A stretch of 64,000 nt of DNA from Sphingopyxis bauzanensis (GCF_002205675.1 NZ_NISK01000002.1:186001-250000); one strand, 5' to 3'. Counted from the first letter of the stretch, positions 20,293-29,283 are shown. The notes: generated from the sequence alone by a model not told the origin. Numbers and translations are program-made.

Positions 20293-21149
20293 TCGCATCG
20301 GCCCGCCTTTTTGTCAGTGCGGCGGCGGCGTCGGTGGCGGTCGCAGGCGCGCTGTCCGCTGCCTCGACCAGCCGCACGCCGACGCCGCCCGCCACGCCCA
20401 AGCGCATCTTGTCGATGAACCTGTGCTCCGACCAGCTCGTGCTTGCGCTCGCCGACCGTCAGCAGATCGCGGGACTGACGCGCAACGCCGTCGATCCCGG
20501 GATGTCTGACGAAGCCCCAGCGGCGCGCGGCCTGCCCCTGCTCAGCAACTCGGCCGAACAGATTTTGGCCATCGATCCCGATCTGGTTGTCGGCATGCCG
20601 GCCAGCGGCAGCGCGGCACTGGCGGTTGCTCCCGATCGTTATTCGCTGCTCGATCTGGAAACCGCGAACCGGCTCGAGCAAATCTATCTCACCATCGGCC
20701 AGACCGCTGCCGCCGTCGGCCATCCCGCGCGCGGTGCGGCGCTCATCGCGCGGATGAAACAGGATATTGCCGACCTGCCCCGGCCGGGCCGTGGCCGCGT
20801 CGCCGCATATTATCAACGGCGCGGCTACATGACCGGCACCGGGACGCTCGTCGACGACATGATGACGCGCGTCGGGCTGGTCAATCTGGCGGGCAAGCTT
20901 GGCAAGCCGCCGCTGTCGCAATTGAGCCTCGAGGAAATGGTCGCCGCCCGCCCCGATTTCCTGATCGTCGAACGCGCCACGACGATCATCGACGATCAGG
21001 GGAGCGAAATGCTCCATCACCCCGCCCTGTCCGGCATCCCGCGGATTGTGGTGCCCGAAGCCTGGACAGTGTGCGGCAGCCCCGCCTATACCAAGGCGGC
21101 GCGCAGCATCGCCGCGCAGATCGCGCAGTACGACGGGACGGCGCGATGA
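20289..21149 (+). CDS. btuF: BtuF-like cobalamin ABC transporter substrate-binding protein
   Basis: 286 residues, helical-backbone metal/cobalamin-binding fold (PF01497). A hydrophobic signal sequence covers 1 to about 25, then RILSMNLCSDQLVLALA, EQILAIDPDLVV and IDDQGSEMLHHPALSGIPRIVVPE. It starts with TTG at 20289, overlapping the stop of the 17-codon leader; there is no good ribosome site immediately upstream, so translation is likely coupled. The stop overlaps the permease ATG (ATGA). Location under the cobalamin riboswitch, and not sequence alone, is what separates B12 from iron-siderophore binding. Confidence 0.85.
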   Translation: MIASARLFVSAAAASVAVAGALSAASTSRTPTPPATPKRILSMNLCSDQLVLALADRQQIAGLTRNAVDPGMSDEAPAARGLPLLSNSAEQILAIDPDLVVGMPASGSAALAVAPDRYSLLDLETANRLEQIYLTIGQTAAAVGHPARGAALIARMKQDIADLPRPGRGRVAAYYQRRGYMTGTGTLVDDMMTRVGLVNLAGKLGKPPLSQLSLEEMVAARPDFLIVERATTIIDDQGSEMLHHPALSGIPRIVVPEAWTVCGSPAYTKAARSIAAQIAQYDGTAR

Positions 21150-22144
21150 ACCGCCCGATCCCCCGGCCCCTGCTGCTCGGGGTCCTAGCAACACTGGCAG
21201 TCATAGCCGCAATTGCTTCCCTTTTGTTCGGCGCCGTCGACCTGTCGCTCGTCCGGCTATTCGCTGCCGCGACCGGCGACGGCGACCGCACCGCGTCGAT
21301 CATCCTCTTTGACCTGCGGCTGCCGCGCGCACTGCTTGCGCTTGCCGTCGGAGCAATCCTCGGCCTCGCGGGCGCGGCATTGCAGGGCTATTTGCGCAAC
21401 CCGCTCGCCGAACCGTCGGTGCTCGGCACATCGAATGCCGCGGCCTTGGGGGCTGTGGCAGCGCTCTATTTCGGCCTCGCGCAGGTCCATCCGGCGGTGC
21501 TGCCGCTGCTCGCCATCGGCTGCGCCTTGCTCTCGCTCGGTCTGCTGTTCCTGCTCACCGGCGATGCCGAAAGCCCGCTCACCCTCATCTTGGCCGGGCT
21601 CGCCGTCGCGACGCTGGCGGGCGCGGGGATCAGTCTGGCGCTCAACCTGTCGCCCAACCCGTTTGCGGCGATGGAGATCATGACGTGGCTGCTTGGCAGC
21701 CTGGAAAACCGCTCGTTCGACCATCTGTGGATCGCCCTGCCCTGCATCGTCGTTGGCGGTGCGCTGCTGCTGTGGAACGGCCGCGCGCTCGACGCGCTAA
21801 CCTTGGGCGAGGACGCCGCGCAGGCGCTTGGCACCGACCTTAAGCGCACGCGGCTGCGCCTGCTGCTCGGCACCGCCATCGGCGTCGGCGGCGCGGTGTC
21901 GGTGGCGGGCGCGATTGGCTTTGTCGGGTTGATCGTGCCGCACCTGATCCGCCCGCTGACCGACCGCAGTCCTTCGGCAATCCTCCTTCCCTCCGCAATT
22001 GGCGGCGCCGCGCTGCTGACCCTCGCCGACCTTGGCGTGCGCCTGATCCCGACCACCAGCGAACTTAAGCTCGGCGTCGTCACCGCCTTTCTCGGCGTCC
22101 CCGTCTTCCTGCTCCACCTGATGCGGGAGCGGCGACTGTGGTGA
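21146..22144 (+). CDS. btuC: BtuC-like cobalamin ABC transporter permease
   Basis: 332 residues from the ATG at 21146, which overlaps the previous stop; the upstream extension is coding sequence of the btuF-like gene. About ten membrane helices of the FecCD/BtuC family are visible, with the conserved RLPRALLALAVGAILGLAGAALQGYLRNPLAEPSVLGTSN split across helices 2-3, GAIGFVGLIVPHLIRPL and the coupling region before it, and ELKLGVVTAFLGVPVFL at the end. The start of the ATPase gene lies inside its last codons. Confidence 0.9.
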   Translation: MNRPIPRPLLLGVLATLAVIAAIASLLFGAVDLSLVRLFAAATGDGDRTASIILFDLRLPRALLALAVGAILGLAGAALQGYLRNPLAEPSVLGTSNAAALGAVAALYFGLAQVHPAVLPLLAIGCALLSLGLLFLLTGDAESPLTLILAGLAVATLAGAGISLALNLSPNPFAAMEIMTWLLGSLENRSFDHLWIALPCIVVGGALLLWNGRALDALTLGEDAAQALGTDLKRTRLRLLLGTAIGVGGAVSVAGAIGFVGLIVPHLIRPLTDRSPSAILLPSAIGGAALLTLADLGVRLIPTTSELKLGVVTAFLGVPVFLLHLMRERRLW

Positions 22145-22914
22145 TGATCGTCGCCCAACAGGTCGGCGTGACGCTGGGCCGACGCTCCGTGCTCCACGAC
22201 GTCGATGCGGCGTTCGCGCCCGGTACGCTGACGGCGATCGTCGGCCCCAATGGCGCGGGCAAATCCACCCTCGCGCGCGCGCTGCTCGCGCTCGTCCCGA
22301 TCTGCGGCCACGTCCGCATCGATGGCGCCGACGTCGCCGCGATGCCGCGCGCTGAACTCGCGCGGCGCGTCGCCTATGTCCCGCAGGGCCAGACGCTGCA
22401 CTGGCCCCTCAGCGTCGAGCGGCTGGTCGGGCTGGGCCGCCTGCCGCACCTCGCGCCGATGTCGCGGATCAGCGCCGCCGACACCGCCGCAATCGAAGGC
22501 GCGATGACGCGCGCCGATGTGCTCGATCTGCGGGACCGGATCGCGACCGAATTGTCGGGCGGCGAGCGCGCCCGCGCCCTGTTCGCGCGCGCGCTCGCGG
22601 TCGAGGCACCGGCCCTCATCGTCGACGAACCGCTCGCCAGCCTCGACCCCGGCCACCAGATCGACGTCATGGACCTGCTCCGCGCCGAAGCTGCGGCGGG
22701 CGGTACGGTGATCGCAGTGCTCCACGACCTGACGCTCGCGGCGCGCTATTGCGACCGGCTGCTGCTGATCGACAAAGGGCGTGTGGTGGCCGACGGCGAA
22801 CCCGCCGCCGTCCTGACCGCAGACCGGCTACGGGCCGTCTATGGCATCGAAGCGCGCGTCGAAACCGGCGGCGCCTGGCCGACGATCACGACGCTTGGCC
22901 GCTCAGGCCGGTGA
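22138..22914 (+). CDS. btuD: BtuD-like cobalamin ABC transporter ATP-binding protein
   Basis: 258 residues or a few fewer: GTG 22138, GTG 22141 and ATG 22144 are all possible starts. Walker A is GPNGAGKST (about 38-46), the signature is LSGGERAR, Walker B is ALIVDEPLASLD, and the switch histidine is in VLHDLTLA. It energises the BtuC-like permease. The 3' end overlaps by 12 bases the convergent SMR remnant. Confidence 0.9.
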   Translation: MVMIVAQQVGVTLGRRSVLHDVDAAFAPGTLTAIVGPNGAGKSTLARALLALVPICGHVRIDGADVAAMPRAELARRVAYVPQGQTLHWPLSVERLVGLGRLPHLAPMSRISAADTAAIEGAMTRADVLDLRDRIATELSGGERARALFARALAVEAPALIVDEPLASLDPGHQIDVMDLLRAEAAAGGTVIAVLHDLTLAARYCDRLLLIDKGRVVADGEPAAVLTADRLRAVYGIEARVETGGAWPTITTLGRSGR

Positions 22915-23175
22915 CGACCATTTCACCAGCACAAGACCGCTGACGATGAGGAGCGCCGCGACGATCCGCATCGCGCTCGCCTGTTCGCCCAGCACCGCGA
23001 TGCCGACGATCAATGCGCCGACCGCACCGATCCCTGTCCAGACGGCATAGGCGGTGCCGAGCGGCAGCGATTTCATCGAGGGCGCCAGCAACGCAAAACT
23101 GGCGATCATGGCTGCGATTGTGACCAGCGACGGTCCCAGTTTCGAAATACCGACGCCCGCCGTCCATAGGCAACC
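22903..23175 (-). pseudogene. Truncated SMR (SugE/EmrE-type) efflux gene
   Basis: The readable frame encodes the last about 90 residues of a small multidrug resistance protein: GPSLVTIAAMIASFALL, LPLGTAYAVWTGIGAVGALIVG and LLIVSGLVLVKW. An in-frame TGA at 23178-23176 stops it upstream. The first membrane helix, with the essential glutamate near residue 13-14 that couples drug and proton, is missing. No start codon exists before an internal ATG at 23109, which would give only 68 residues. I read it as a remnant beside the atypical amidohydrolase. Confidence 0.75.
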
Positions 23176-23272
23176 TCATAGGCATCTGCGCAAGCGTTCA
23201 AGATTGATGACAGCGCCGCGCGGCGGGGATACGCCAGCTTGGAAATTCACGCGCTATTCACGGAGAAAATCG

Positions 23273-24976
23273 ATGGCATCCCAGCGACAATTTGCATTTT
23301 CCCTGCTGCTTGTGAGCGGTTCGGTGGCGCTTGCGGCAACCGTAAACGCACAGCCCCCTTCGCCCACCTACGATCTGATCATTCGCGGCGGCACGCTGTA
23401 CGACGGATCGGGCCAGCCGCCCGTGGTCGGCGACGTGGCGATCAACGGTGATCGCATCGTGGCGGTGGGCAAAGTGGATGGCCGGGCCCGCACGGAAATT
23501 CCGGCGCGCGGCATGGCGATCGCGCCAGGTTTCATCAACATGCTGAGCTGGGCGACCGAATCCCTGCTCGCAGACCCGCGCAGCCAGAGCGATATCCGGC
23601 AGGGCGTGACACTTGAGGTCATGGGCGAAGGCTGGTCGATGGGACCGCTCAATGCGACGATGAAGGCGAAGGAATTAGAGCGCCAGGGAGACATCAAATA
23701 TGCGATCGAATGGACCAGCCTCGGCGACTATCTGAACCATCTGGAAAAGCGCGGCGTGGCGACCAATGTTGCAAGTTTCGTCGGCGCAGCGACAGTGCGC
23801 ATCCACGAATTGGGTGAGGACGATGTTGATCCGACGCCTGGACAGTTGGCCCGAATGCGCCGGTTGGTCCGCAGCGCGATGAACGAAGGGGCGCTCGGGG
23901 TTGGAAGCTCGCTCATCTATGCACCGGCTGCTTATGCCGAAACTGATGAGCTGGTCGCGCTGGCCAGCGAAGCGGCAAAATGCGGCGGCATGTATATCAG
24001 CCATATACGGTCTGAGGGCGATCGGCTGGAGGAAGCAATCGACGAGCTGATCGACATCTCGCGCCGATCGGGCGCGCCTGCCGAGATTTATCACCTCAAG
24101 ATGGCCGGGCGCAGCAACTGGACTAAGCACGCAGCCGTGATTGCGAAGATCGAAGCAGCGCGTGCCGCGGGGTTACGGATTACCGCCGACATGTACACCT
24201 ATACCGCCGGGGCGACGGGGCTTGATGCCGCGATGCCGACATGGGTGCAGGCCGGCGGCCTCGAGGCCTGGATCGCAAGGCTGAAGGACCCGGCGACACG
24301 CGCCCGGGTCGCCGCCGAAATGAAAAGCCCTGGCGGAGACTGGGAGAATTATTTTCTCGGAGCCGGCCCCGACCAAATCCTCCTCGCCGGTTTCAAGAAT
24401 GATGCGCTGAAGCCGCTTTCCGGCAAAACGCTGGCCGAGGTTGCGTTGCTCTGGAACAAATCGCCCGAGGATACCGCGATGGACCTCGTTGTCCAGGACG
24501 GGTCGCGCGTCAGCACCATCTACTTTCTGATGTCGGAAGAGAATGTGCGCGCTCAGATCAAGCTGCCCTGGATGAGCTTTGCGTCCGACTCCCCGTCGCA
24601 GTCCACCGAGGGCGTGTTCCTCAAATCGAGCGCACATCCGCGCGCCTATGGCACTTTCGCCCGCCTGCTCGGGCGGTATGTGCGCGACGAAAAGCTGATT
24701 TCGCTAGAAGAGGCGGTCTACCGGCTCACTGCGCTGCCTGCGGCCAACCTCGGCCTCAGCGAACGAGGCGCATTGAAACCGGGCTATTTTGCCGATGTCG
24801 TCGTCTTCGATCCGGCGGCGATCGCTGATCGTGCGACCTTCGAGAAGCCGCACCAATATGCGGTGGGGATGCGCGACGTGTTCGTCAACGGCGTCGCCGT
24901 GCTGAGGAATGGCGAGCTCAGCGGCGCGCTCCCGGGACGATTCATTACCGGCCAAGGGCGTGGCCGGTGTCCCTGA
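23273..24976 (+). CDS. D-aminoacylase-like amidohydrolase, exported, with altered metal site
   Basis: 567 residues from the ATG at 23273 (GGAGA seven bases upstream). A signal peptide ends near TVNAQPP. The body matches the amidohydrolase/N-acyl-D-amino-acid deacylase family (YDLIIRGGTLYDGSG, AINGDRIVAVG, PGFIN). The usual HTHxD after PGFI is replaced by NMLSWATE (residues 89-96), and the usual NCG cysteine loop reads MGEGWS. The later ligand candidates remain: YISHIRSEGD, IYHLKMAG and FASDSPSQ. It may use a single metal or be non-hydrolytic. Periplasmic location is inferred from the signal peptide. Confidence 0.85.
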   Translation: MASQRQFAFSLLLVSGSVALAATVNAQPPSPTYDLIIRGGTLYDGSGQPPVVGDVAINGDRIVAVGKVDGRARTEIPARGMAIAPGFINMLSWATESLLADPRSQSDIRQGVTLEVMGEGWSMGPLNATMKAKELERQGDIKYAIEWTSLGDYLNHLEKRGVATNVASFVGAATVRIHELGEDDVDPTPGQLARMRRLVRSAMNEGALGVGSSLIYAPAAYAETDELVALASEAAKCGGMYISHIRSEGDRLEEAIDELIDISRRSGAPAEIYHLKMAGRSNWTKHAAVIAKIEAARAAGLRITADMYTYTAGATGLDAAMPTWVQAGGLEAWIARLKDPATRARVAAEMKSPGGDWENYFLGAGPDQILLAGFKNDALKPLSGKTLAEVALLWNKSPEDTAMDLVVQDGSRVSTIYFLMSEENVRAQIKLPWMSFASDSPSQSTEGVFLKSSAHPRAYGTFARLLGRYVRDEKLISLEEAVYRLTALPAANLGLSERGALKPGYFADVVVFDPAAIADRATFEKPHQYAVGMRDVFVNGVAVLRNGELSGALPGRFITGQGRGRCP

Positions 24977-25029
24977 GTCAGCCTCGCTAGCTTTGTCGCG
25001 AAGCTGGGCGCCGAGGAGCAGGGGCCGTA

Positions 25030-25221
25030 GGATGCAGCTTCGATGACGTGGTCGATGTCACGACATTCCATACCGATCCCGAAGCGCAGTTCGAGATCAT
25101 CATGGAAGTGCGCAACGAAGAGATCCGCGTGGCGCCCTATCCAAACTGGACGGCAGTCGGCGTCAACTGGCTTGCCGCGTTCGATTTCGAGATCAAGGTG
25201 ATCGCGCGAATTCCCGATTGA
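25030..25221 (+). pseudogene. RidA/YjgF-family C-terminal fragment
   Basis: A frame of about 63 residues beginning GCSFDDVVDVTTFHTDPE and ending IKVIARIPD matches the C-terminal half of RidA-family enamine/imine deaminases, including the VVDVTTF strand. An in-frame TAG lies at 24988 and there is no start codon until an internal ATG, so the N-terminal half has been lost. It sits between the amidohydrolase and the end of the convergent SDR fusion gene. The bases from 25222 to 25364 hold no gene I can see. Confidence 0.75.
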
Positions 25222-25364
25222 GTTGGCCTTGTGCCGCCCCGACGAAGGGCGCTACCTCACCTATCAGTCGAGCCTGTTTCTCCGCGCCTTTCAGGGCGAT
25301 GTGGCGGGGGCGCCGCTGCGCCCGCGCTCGCGGCGTTCACGAGCGAAGCCGAGGGTCAGCGCAG

Positions 25365-27827
25365 TCAAGCTGCGCCGGACGCGAACCCGTAGCGCTCGCG
25401 GACAGGTCCGCGCCGAAGGGCGAGTACCGCGATCGCGGCGCCTGCAACCAGATTGGCGATCAGATGATCCACCGATGCGCCGAGCAGCATGGGCGCCGCG
25501 GCCACCGCGACGCCGCACGGGATCAGCAGGAAGCGAGCGATCCGGCTAATCTCCGCCGCCGCAAGCGCGACGATCGTCAGACTGACTAATCCCAAAGCAT
25601 GATCGGCGTGCGCTGCGGAGCCTTCGGCGCCCCAGGTCAGTGGCGTGAACAGCAAGGATGCCCCGATCAATCCGGCAGCAAGCAAGTTCCACGGCAGATT
25701 GACGCCGCCGCCCAGCATATCGCGTGCGATCGCTCCCGGACGACGCGCGAATTCGTCAGCGTCGTCTCGCGATCCCGCCGCATCGGCATCGCCGAACAGG
25801 AAGACACGCAGCCAGCTTTGCCCCTGCCCAGCGCGGCGGCGCACGAACTGGATGGTCGCGACGAGCTCATCGACCGCATAGGGTATTTGCAGCAGCATCG
25901 CCGCGGCCGCGACGAGGGTCAGCGTGGCCCAGGTCCCGATGACGATCGGCTGGATGATGACGAATGAAATCGACACGATGCTCAGCGGTACGATCATCAG
26001 TCCGAACAGGAACACCAGCCAGGGCATGGTGCGCCAGCGGGCGCGCGACCCGACGATCCCGGTGACGATTTCGAGCGCATAGGTATAGCCGCCGAGAGCG
26101 GCATCGGGGATCGGAAAACTCTCTGAAACGAAGGAGGTGATGACCGCCTCGGTACCATTCTTGGCCGGTTCTTCGGGCAGGCCGGCAAAAAAGGGATCCC
26201 AGACGCTGTCGATCTGGCCGAGCTGATAGGCGGTGAGATAGCGCGCGATCACCAGCCCGATCAGGGCAAGCAGGATGATCGGAATGCGCTGGCTCCAGGC
26301 CGAGGGATTGTACGACCAGCCGGCGGGCACGCTCGACCGGTCGGTAGCCGCCACCATCGACGGACCGGGTTCGGGGCGTCCGCCCACGGCAAAGGAAAAG
26401 ACCAGCATGCCGATCAGCGTGTCGGAAAGAAACGCCGCTGCGTTGCCGGTCCAGAACACAAAGGGCGCGGCCATCAGCAGCGCGCCTACGCCGGCGGACG
26501 CCCAGCGCGCCCAGATCATGCGCCAGGACAGCGCGAACGCGGCGAACAACATCAAGGCGGCCCCGAGGATAAGCTCACTCCATAACAGCAAGGGCTCGGT
26601 GACCTGCAGAATGAACGGCTGGGTAAAGATCCAGAAGCCAAGGCCGATATTGGCGAAGTGCATCCAACGGGTGCCAGCATGATCGGCGCGCCGCGCCGCT
26701 TCATAGTCGCGCCGCAAATTTTCCGGATCCAGACCCGCCGCCCCCGCCTCCTCGACGAACGGCGGCGGGGTGATGCGGTTGGCGGCGTACCAGGCGGCGG
26801 GATCGGCCTTCAACTTCGCTACGATCCCGGGCAGTTCGTCCGCCAGCCGATGGCGCGGCCGCCAGCCCAGCAGTTGTCGCGCGCGGCGAATATCAAGGGC
26901 ATAATGATCGCTCGCCATCCGGGTCATGAACGGCTGGATGAAGGGCCGTTCGCCGGCGTCGATCGCATCGGGAACCAGCGGTTCCGCCTTGTCCTGCAGC
27001 CATGCCCCCGCCGCGGCGGCAGATGCCGGCAAGCGAAGGGTAGCCCAGTCTTCTTCGCCGTGGATCAGGGCTCCCAGGCGGTCCTGCAACGCGCCATAGC
27101 CGAGCGCCTCCTCCTCGCCGATCAGGATCGCGGTTTCTCCGGGGAGCGATTGCCGGCGGTCGATGGTCCGTACGAACGCATCGACCAGATCCTCGCGGTG
27201 GACCATCGCCTGCCCGGCGTCGGTGTCGCCCGAATAAAAATGGCTCTGCAGGTCGCGTTCGTAAATGCGGGCGATCTGCTGCGCGAAGGTTGGGACCGAC
27301 GTATCGGAGTCATAGAGGCCCGCAAGGCGCAGCAGCACCAGCGGCGTGTCGCCGCGCTCCGCGCGAAGTACCTCCTCCGCTGCGGCTTTCGAGCGCGGAT
27401 ATGCCCATTGCGGGTCGATCGACGTCGTCTCGTCGATCCGCTCGCCGGGCGCACCCGGCGCATGGACGAGCATCGTGCCCGCATAGACGATCTGCTCGAC
27501 CTCGAAATCGCGCAAGGCGCGCAGCAGATGCCGGCTGCCGTCGACATTCACGGCTTGATATTGCGGTTTGTCCTCGCCGCTGAAATCGAAAAAGGCGGCG
27601 AGATGCACCACGCAGGCCAGCCGATCGCCAAAATCGCTGCGCACCCGCGCCAGCGCATCGGCCGTATCCTGCACATCAGTCAGATCGATCGCATAGATCG
27701 GAAAGCCCAGATCCGGCGTGTCGGTGTCGAGGCCGACGACGGTATAGCGGTCGCGCAGCGCCGCGGCGATCGAGCGCCCAAGATTGCCGGCAGCGCCCGT
27801 GATCAGCACGATGGGTTTGTCTGTCAT
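25365..27827 (-). CDS. SDR-SPW-VKOR-like three-part fusion membrane protein
   Basis: 820 residues. Residues 1 to about 300 are an extended NAD-dependent epimerase/dehydratase: ITGAAGNLGRSIA, then VVHLAA, then YPRSKAAAEE with the Tyr-x3-Lys pair. Residues about 385-480 carry two SPW-type helical hairpins (GLGFWIFTQPF, GALLMAAPFVFW). Residues about 520-690 resemble the VKOR-like membrane domain of such fusions (DAALGGYTYALEIVTG, SRARWRTMPWLVFLFG). The segment expected to carry CTLC reads GTWATLTLVAAAAMLLQIPY, so the redox cysteines are gone. A final helical region of about 100 residues follows. Function unknown; disulfide chemistry is unlikely. Confidence 0.75.
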   Translation of the reverse strand: MTDKPIVLITGAAGNLGRSIAAALRDRYTVVGLDTDTPDLGFPIYAIDLTDVQDTADALARVRSDFGDRLACVVHLAAFFDFSGEDKPQYQAVNVDGSRHLLRALRDFEVEQIVYAGTMLVHAPGAPGERIDETTSIDPQWAYPRSKAAAEEVLRAERGDTPLVLLRLAGLYDSDTSVPTFAQQIARIYERDLQSHFYSGDTDAGQAMVHREDLVDAFVRTIDRRQSLPGETAILIGEEEALGYGALQDRLGALIHGEEDWATLRLPASAAAAGAWLQDKAEPLVPDAIDAGERPFIQPFMTRMASDHYALDIRRARQLLGWRPRHRLADELPGIVAKLKADPAAWYAANRITPPPFVEEAGAAGLDPENLRRDYEAARRADHAGTRWMHFANIGLGFWIFTQPFILQVTEPLLLWSELILGAALMLFAAFALSWRMIWARWASAGVGALLMAAPFVFWTGNAAAFLSDTLIGMLVFSFAVGGRPEPGPSMVAATDRSSVPAGWSYNPSAWSQRIPIILLALIGLVIARYLTAYQLGQIDSVWDPFFAGLPEEPAKNGTEAVITSFVSESFPIPDAALGGYTYALEIVTGIVGSRARWRTMPWLVFLFGLMIVPLSIVSISFVIIQPIVIGTWATLTLVAAAAMLLQIPYAVDELVATIQFVRRRAGQGQSWLRVFLFGDADAAGSRDDADEFARRPGAIARDMLGGGVNLPWNLLAAGLIGASLLFTPLTWGAEGSAAHADHALGLVSLTIVALAAAEISRIARFLLIPCGVAVAAAPMLLGASVDHLIANLVAGAAIAVLALRRGPVRERYGFASGAA

Positions 27828-27986
27828 AGCCTCCGTCCGCCGGGCCCGACCTCGTCCGTGTAACGCGGCCGATCTTTCCGATTAACGGGCCGTGCGGCCA
27901 AAGGGTCCGCCACACCGCCCAAAAAATTCTGATGAACGTGGTGCGGTGCCTGCCAACGATGTTGGAGCGTCTCGCTCCCCTCTGCT

Positions 27987-28012
27987 GGAACCCTTGCCCG
28001 CCACCTGTCGTT
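27987..28012 (+). promoter_or_regulatory. EcfG-like general-stress promoter for the oxidase operon
   Basis: GGAAC at 27987-27991 is followed after 18 bases by GTT at 28010-28012, with C before it, i.e. GGAAC-N17-CGTT. This is the published consensus form for the PhyR-controlled sigma factor EcfG of alphaproteobacteria. It lies about 50 bases upstream of the ctaG ribosome site and favours a start downstream of 28012 over the ATG at 27932. Confidence 0.6.
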
Positions 28013-28063
28013 TGCACCGGTATCGGGCGCCGGGGCGCCAATCTGTCGGTCAAGGAGGGAAAA

Positions 28064-28786
28064 ATCGCACTGCGCGTGCCCTATTGCGGACCTCCGCCAC
28101 CGCCAGCCGACCTGCTTGGCCAGTGGAATTTCGATCCGCTGCTGCTGACCGCGCTGGCAGCGGGTTTGCTGCTGGTTCTGGCAGCCGCGCGCGATCAACG
28201 CCTGATCGGCACGCTTGCCATTGCGGCGCTGGCGGTGATCTTCGTTTCCCCCTTATGCGCGGCGGGCAGCGCGCTGTTTTCGGCGCGCGCCGTGCATCAC
28301 GTCCTGCTGGTGACCGTCGCCGCACCGCTTTTTGCCCTGCTCGGCGAGAAAAGCCGCACAAATGGGACTGCGCTTGCGCTGCTGGTGTCGACGATCGTTC
28401 TGTGGGCCTGGCACATCCCCGCTCTCTACACTGCCGCCCTCAACAACCACGCGGTCTTCTGGCTGATGCAATTGTCCTTGCTGATCAGTGCGACCTGGTT
28501 CTGGCGCGCGTTGTTCGCGGCGCAACCCGACCTGCCCGCAGTCTTTGCGGCGCTGGTCGCCGCCGCAGGGCAGATGGGGCTGCTCGGGGCGCTCCTGACC
28601 TTCACCCCGCGCGCGCTCTATCCCCACCATTTGATCGCGCCGTTCGCTTACGGGCTCGACCCGCTGCGCGACCAGCAGCTGGCGGGGCTGATCATGTGGG
28701 TCCCCGCGATGCTGCCCTATGCGCTCATCGCCGCTGTACTGGCGCGCCGCGCCTGGTCCGGCGGACATCTCGGTCCGGCCCGGTGA
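28064..28786 (+). CDS. ctaG: CtaG-type (caa3_CtaG) cytochrome oxidase assembly membrane protein
   Basis: About 240 residues with six or seven membrane helices. Family marks are YCGPPPPPADLLGQWNFDP at the start, HHVLLVTVAAPL, WAWHIPALYTAAL and LYPHHLIAPFAYGLDPLRDQQLAG; the conserved histidines are thought to handle copper. The start is unsettled: AAGGAGG at 28052 sits five bases before an in-frame ATC (28064), eleven before CTG (28070) and seventeen before GTG (28076). The ATG at 27932 lacks a ribosome site and precedes the promoter. Its stop overlaps the next ATG (TGATG). It probably supports copper insertion into the oxidase encoded downstream. Confidence 0.8.
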   Translation: MALRVPYCGPPPPPADLLGQWNFDPLLLTALAAGLLLVLAAARDQRLIGTLAIAALAVIFVSPLCAAGSALFSARAVHHVLLVTVAAPLFALLGEKSRTNGTALALLVSTIVLWAWHIPALYTAALNNHAVFWLMQLSLLISATWFWRALFAAQPDLPAVFAALVAAAGQMGLLGALLTFTPRALYPHHLIAPFAYGLDPLRDQQLAGLIMWVPAMLPYALIAAVLARRAWSGGHLGPAR

Positions 28787-29283
28787 TGTTTGCAATTCCC
28801 CTGGTCAAAGGCCTCCATATTGCCGCCATCCTGTTCTGGGCCGCCGGCCTGATCGCGCTGCCACTGCTGTTGTCGCAGCACCGGCCCGGCCACGATCAGA
28901 GCGGTTACCAGCGCGTCCGCCGCTTCACCCATTATGGCTACACGCATTTGCTGACCCCGGCTGCCGTCGTTGCGGTCGCCGCCGGAACCGTGCTGCTATT
29001 TCTTCGCGGTGTCTTCGTCCCCTGGATGTTCGCCAAACTGGTTCTGGTTGGCGGATTGGTGGCGCTGCACGCCTGGATCGGCACGCAGGTCGTGCGCATG
29101 GGGGAACATGCCAACCGGCGCCAACCATCGCCGAGCTGGCCGCTGATCGCGATCGCCATCACCCTGCTCGCCGCGGTCTTCATCCTGGTGCTGGCGAAAC
29201 CGGCCGCGGATGGGATCGAAATTCCCGACTGGCTCGCTACCCCGCGCGGCCGTCAGCTCCCCGTCGAAGATGTCCCGATATGA
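28786..29283 (+). CDS. CopD-like small membrane protein
   Basis: 165 residues, four membrane helices (about 5-25, 48-70, 78-98, 118-140). The histidines in KGLHIAAILFW, FTHYGYTHLL and VALHAWIG resemble the copper-resistance D/haem-membrane family. It starts on the last base of the ctaG stop, so it is co-translated. A role in copper supply or haem binding for the neighbouring oxidase is inferred. Its last 31 bases overlap the convergent DUF2231 gene. Confidence 0.75.
   Translation: MFAIPLVKGLHIAAILFWAAGLIALPLLLSQHRPGHDQSGYQRVRRFTHYGYTHLLTPAAVVAVAAGTVLLFLRGVFVPWMFAKLVLVGGLVALHAWIGTQVVRMGEHANRRQPSPSWPLIAIAITLLAAVFILVLAKPAADGIEIPDWLATPRGRQLPVEDVPI

Noticed and set aside
18591-21194. 867-residue minus-strand frame across btuB and btuF
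   Set aside because: Antisense shadow of two confident genes; charged, low-hydrophobic composition and no domain.
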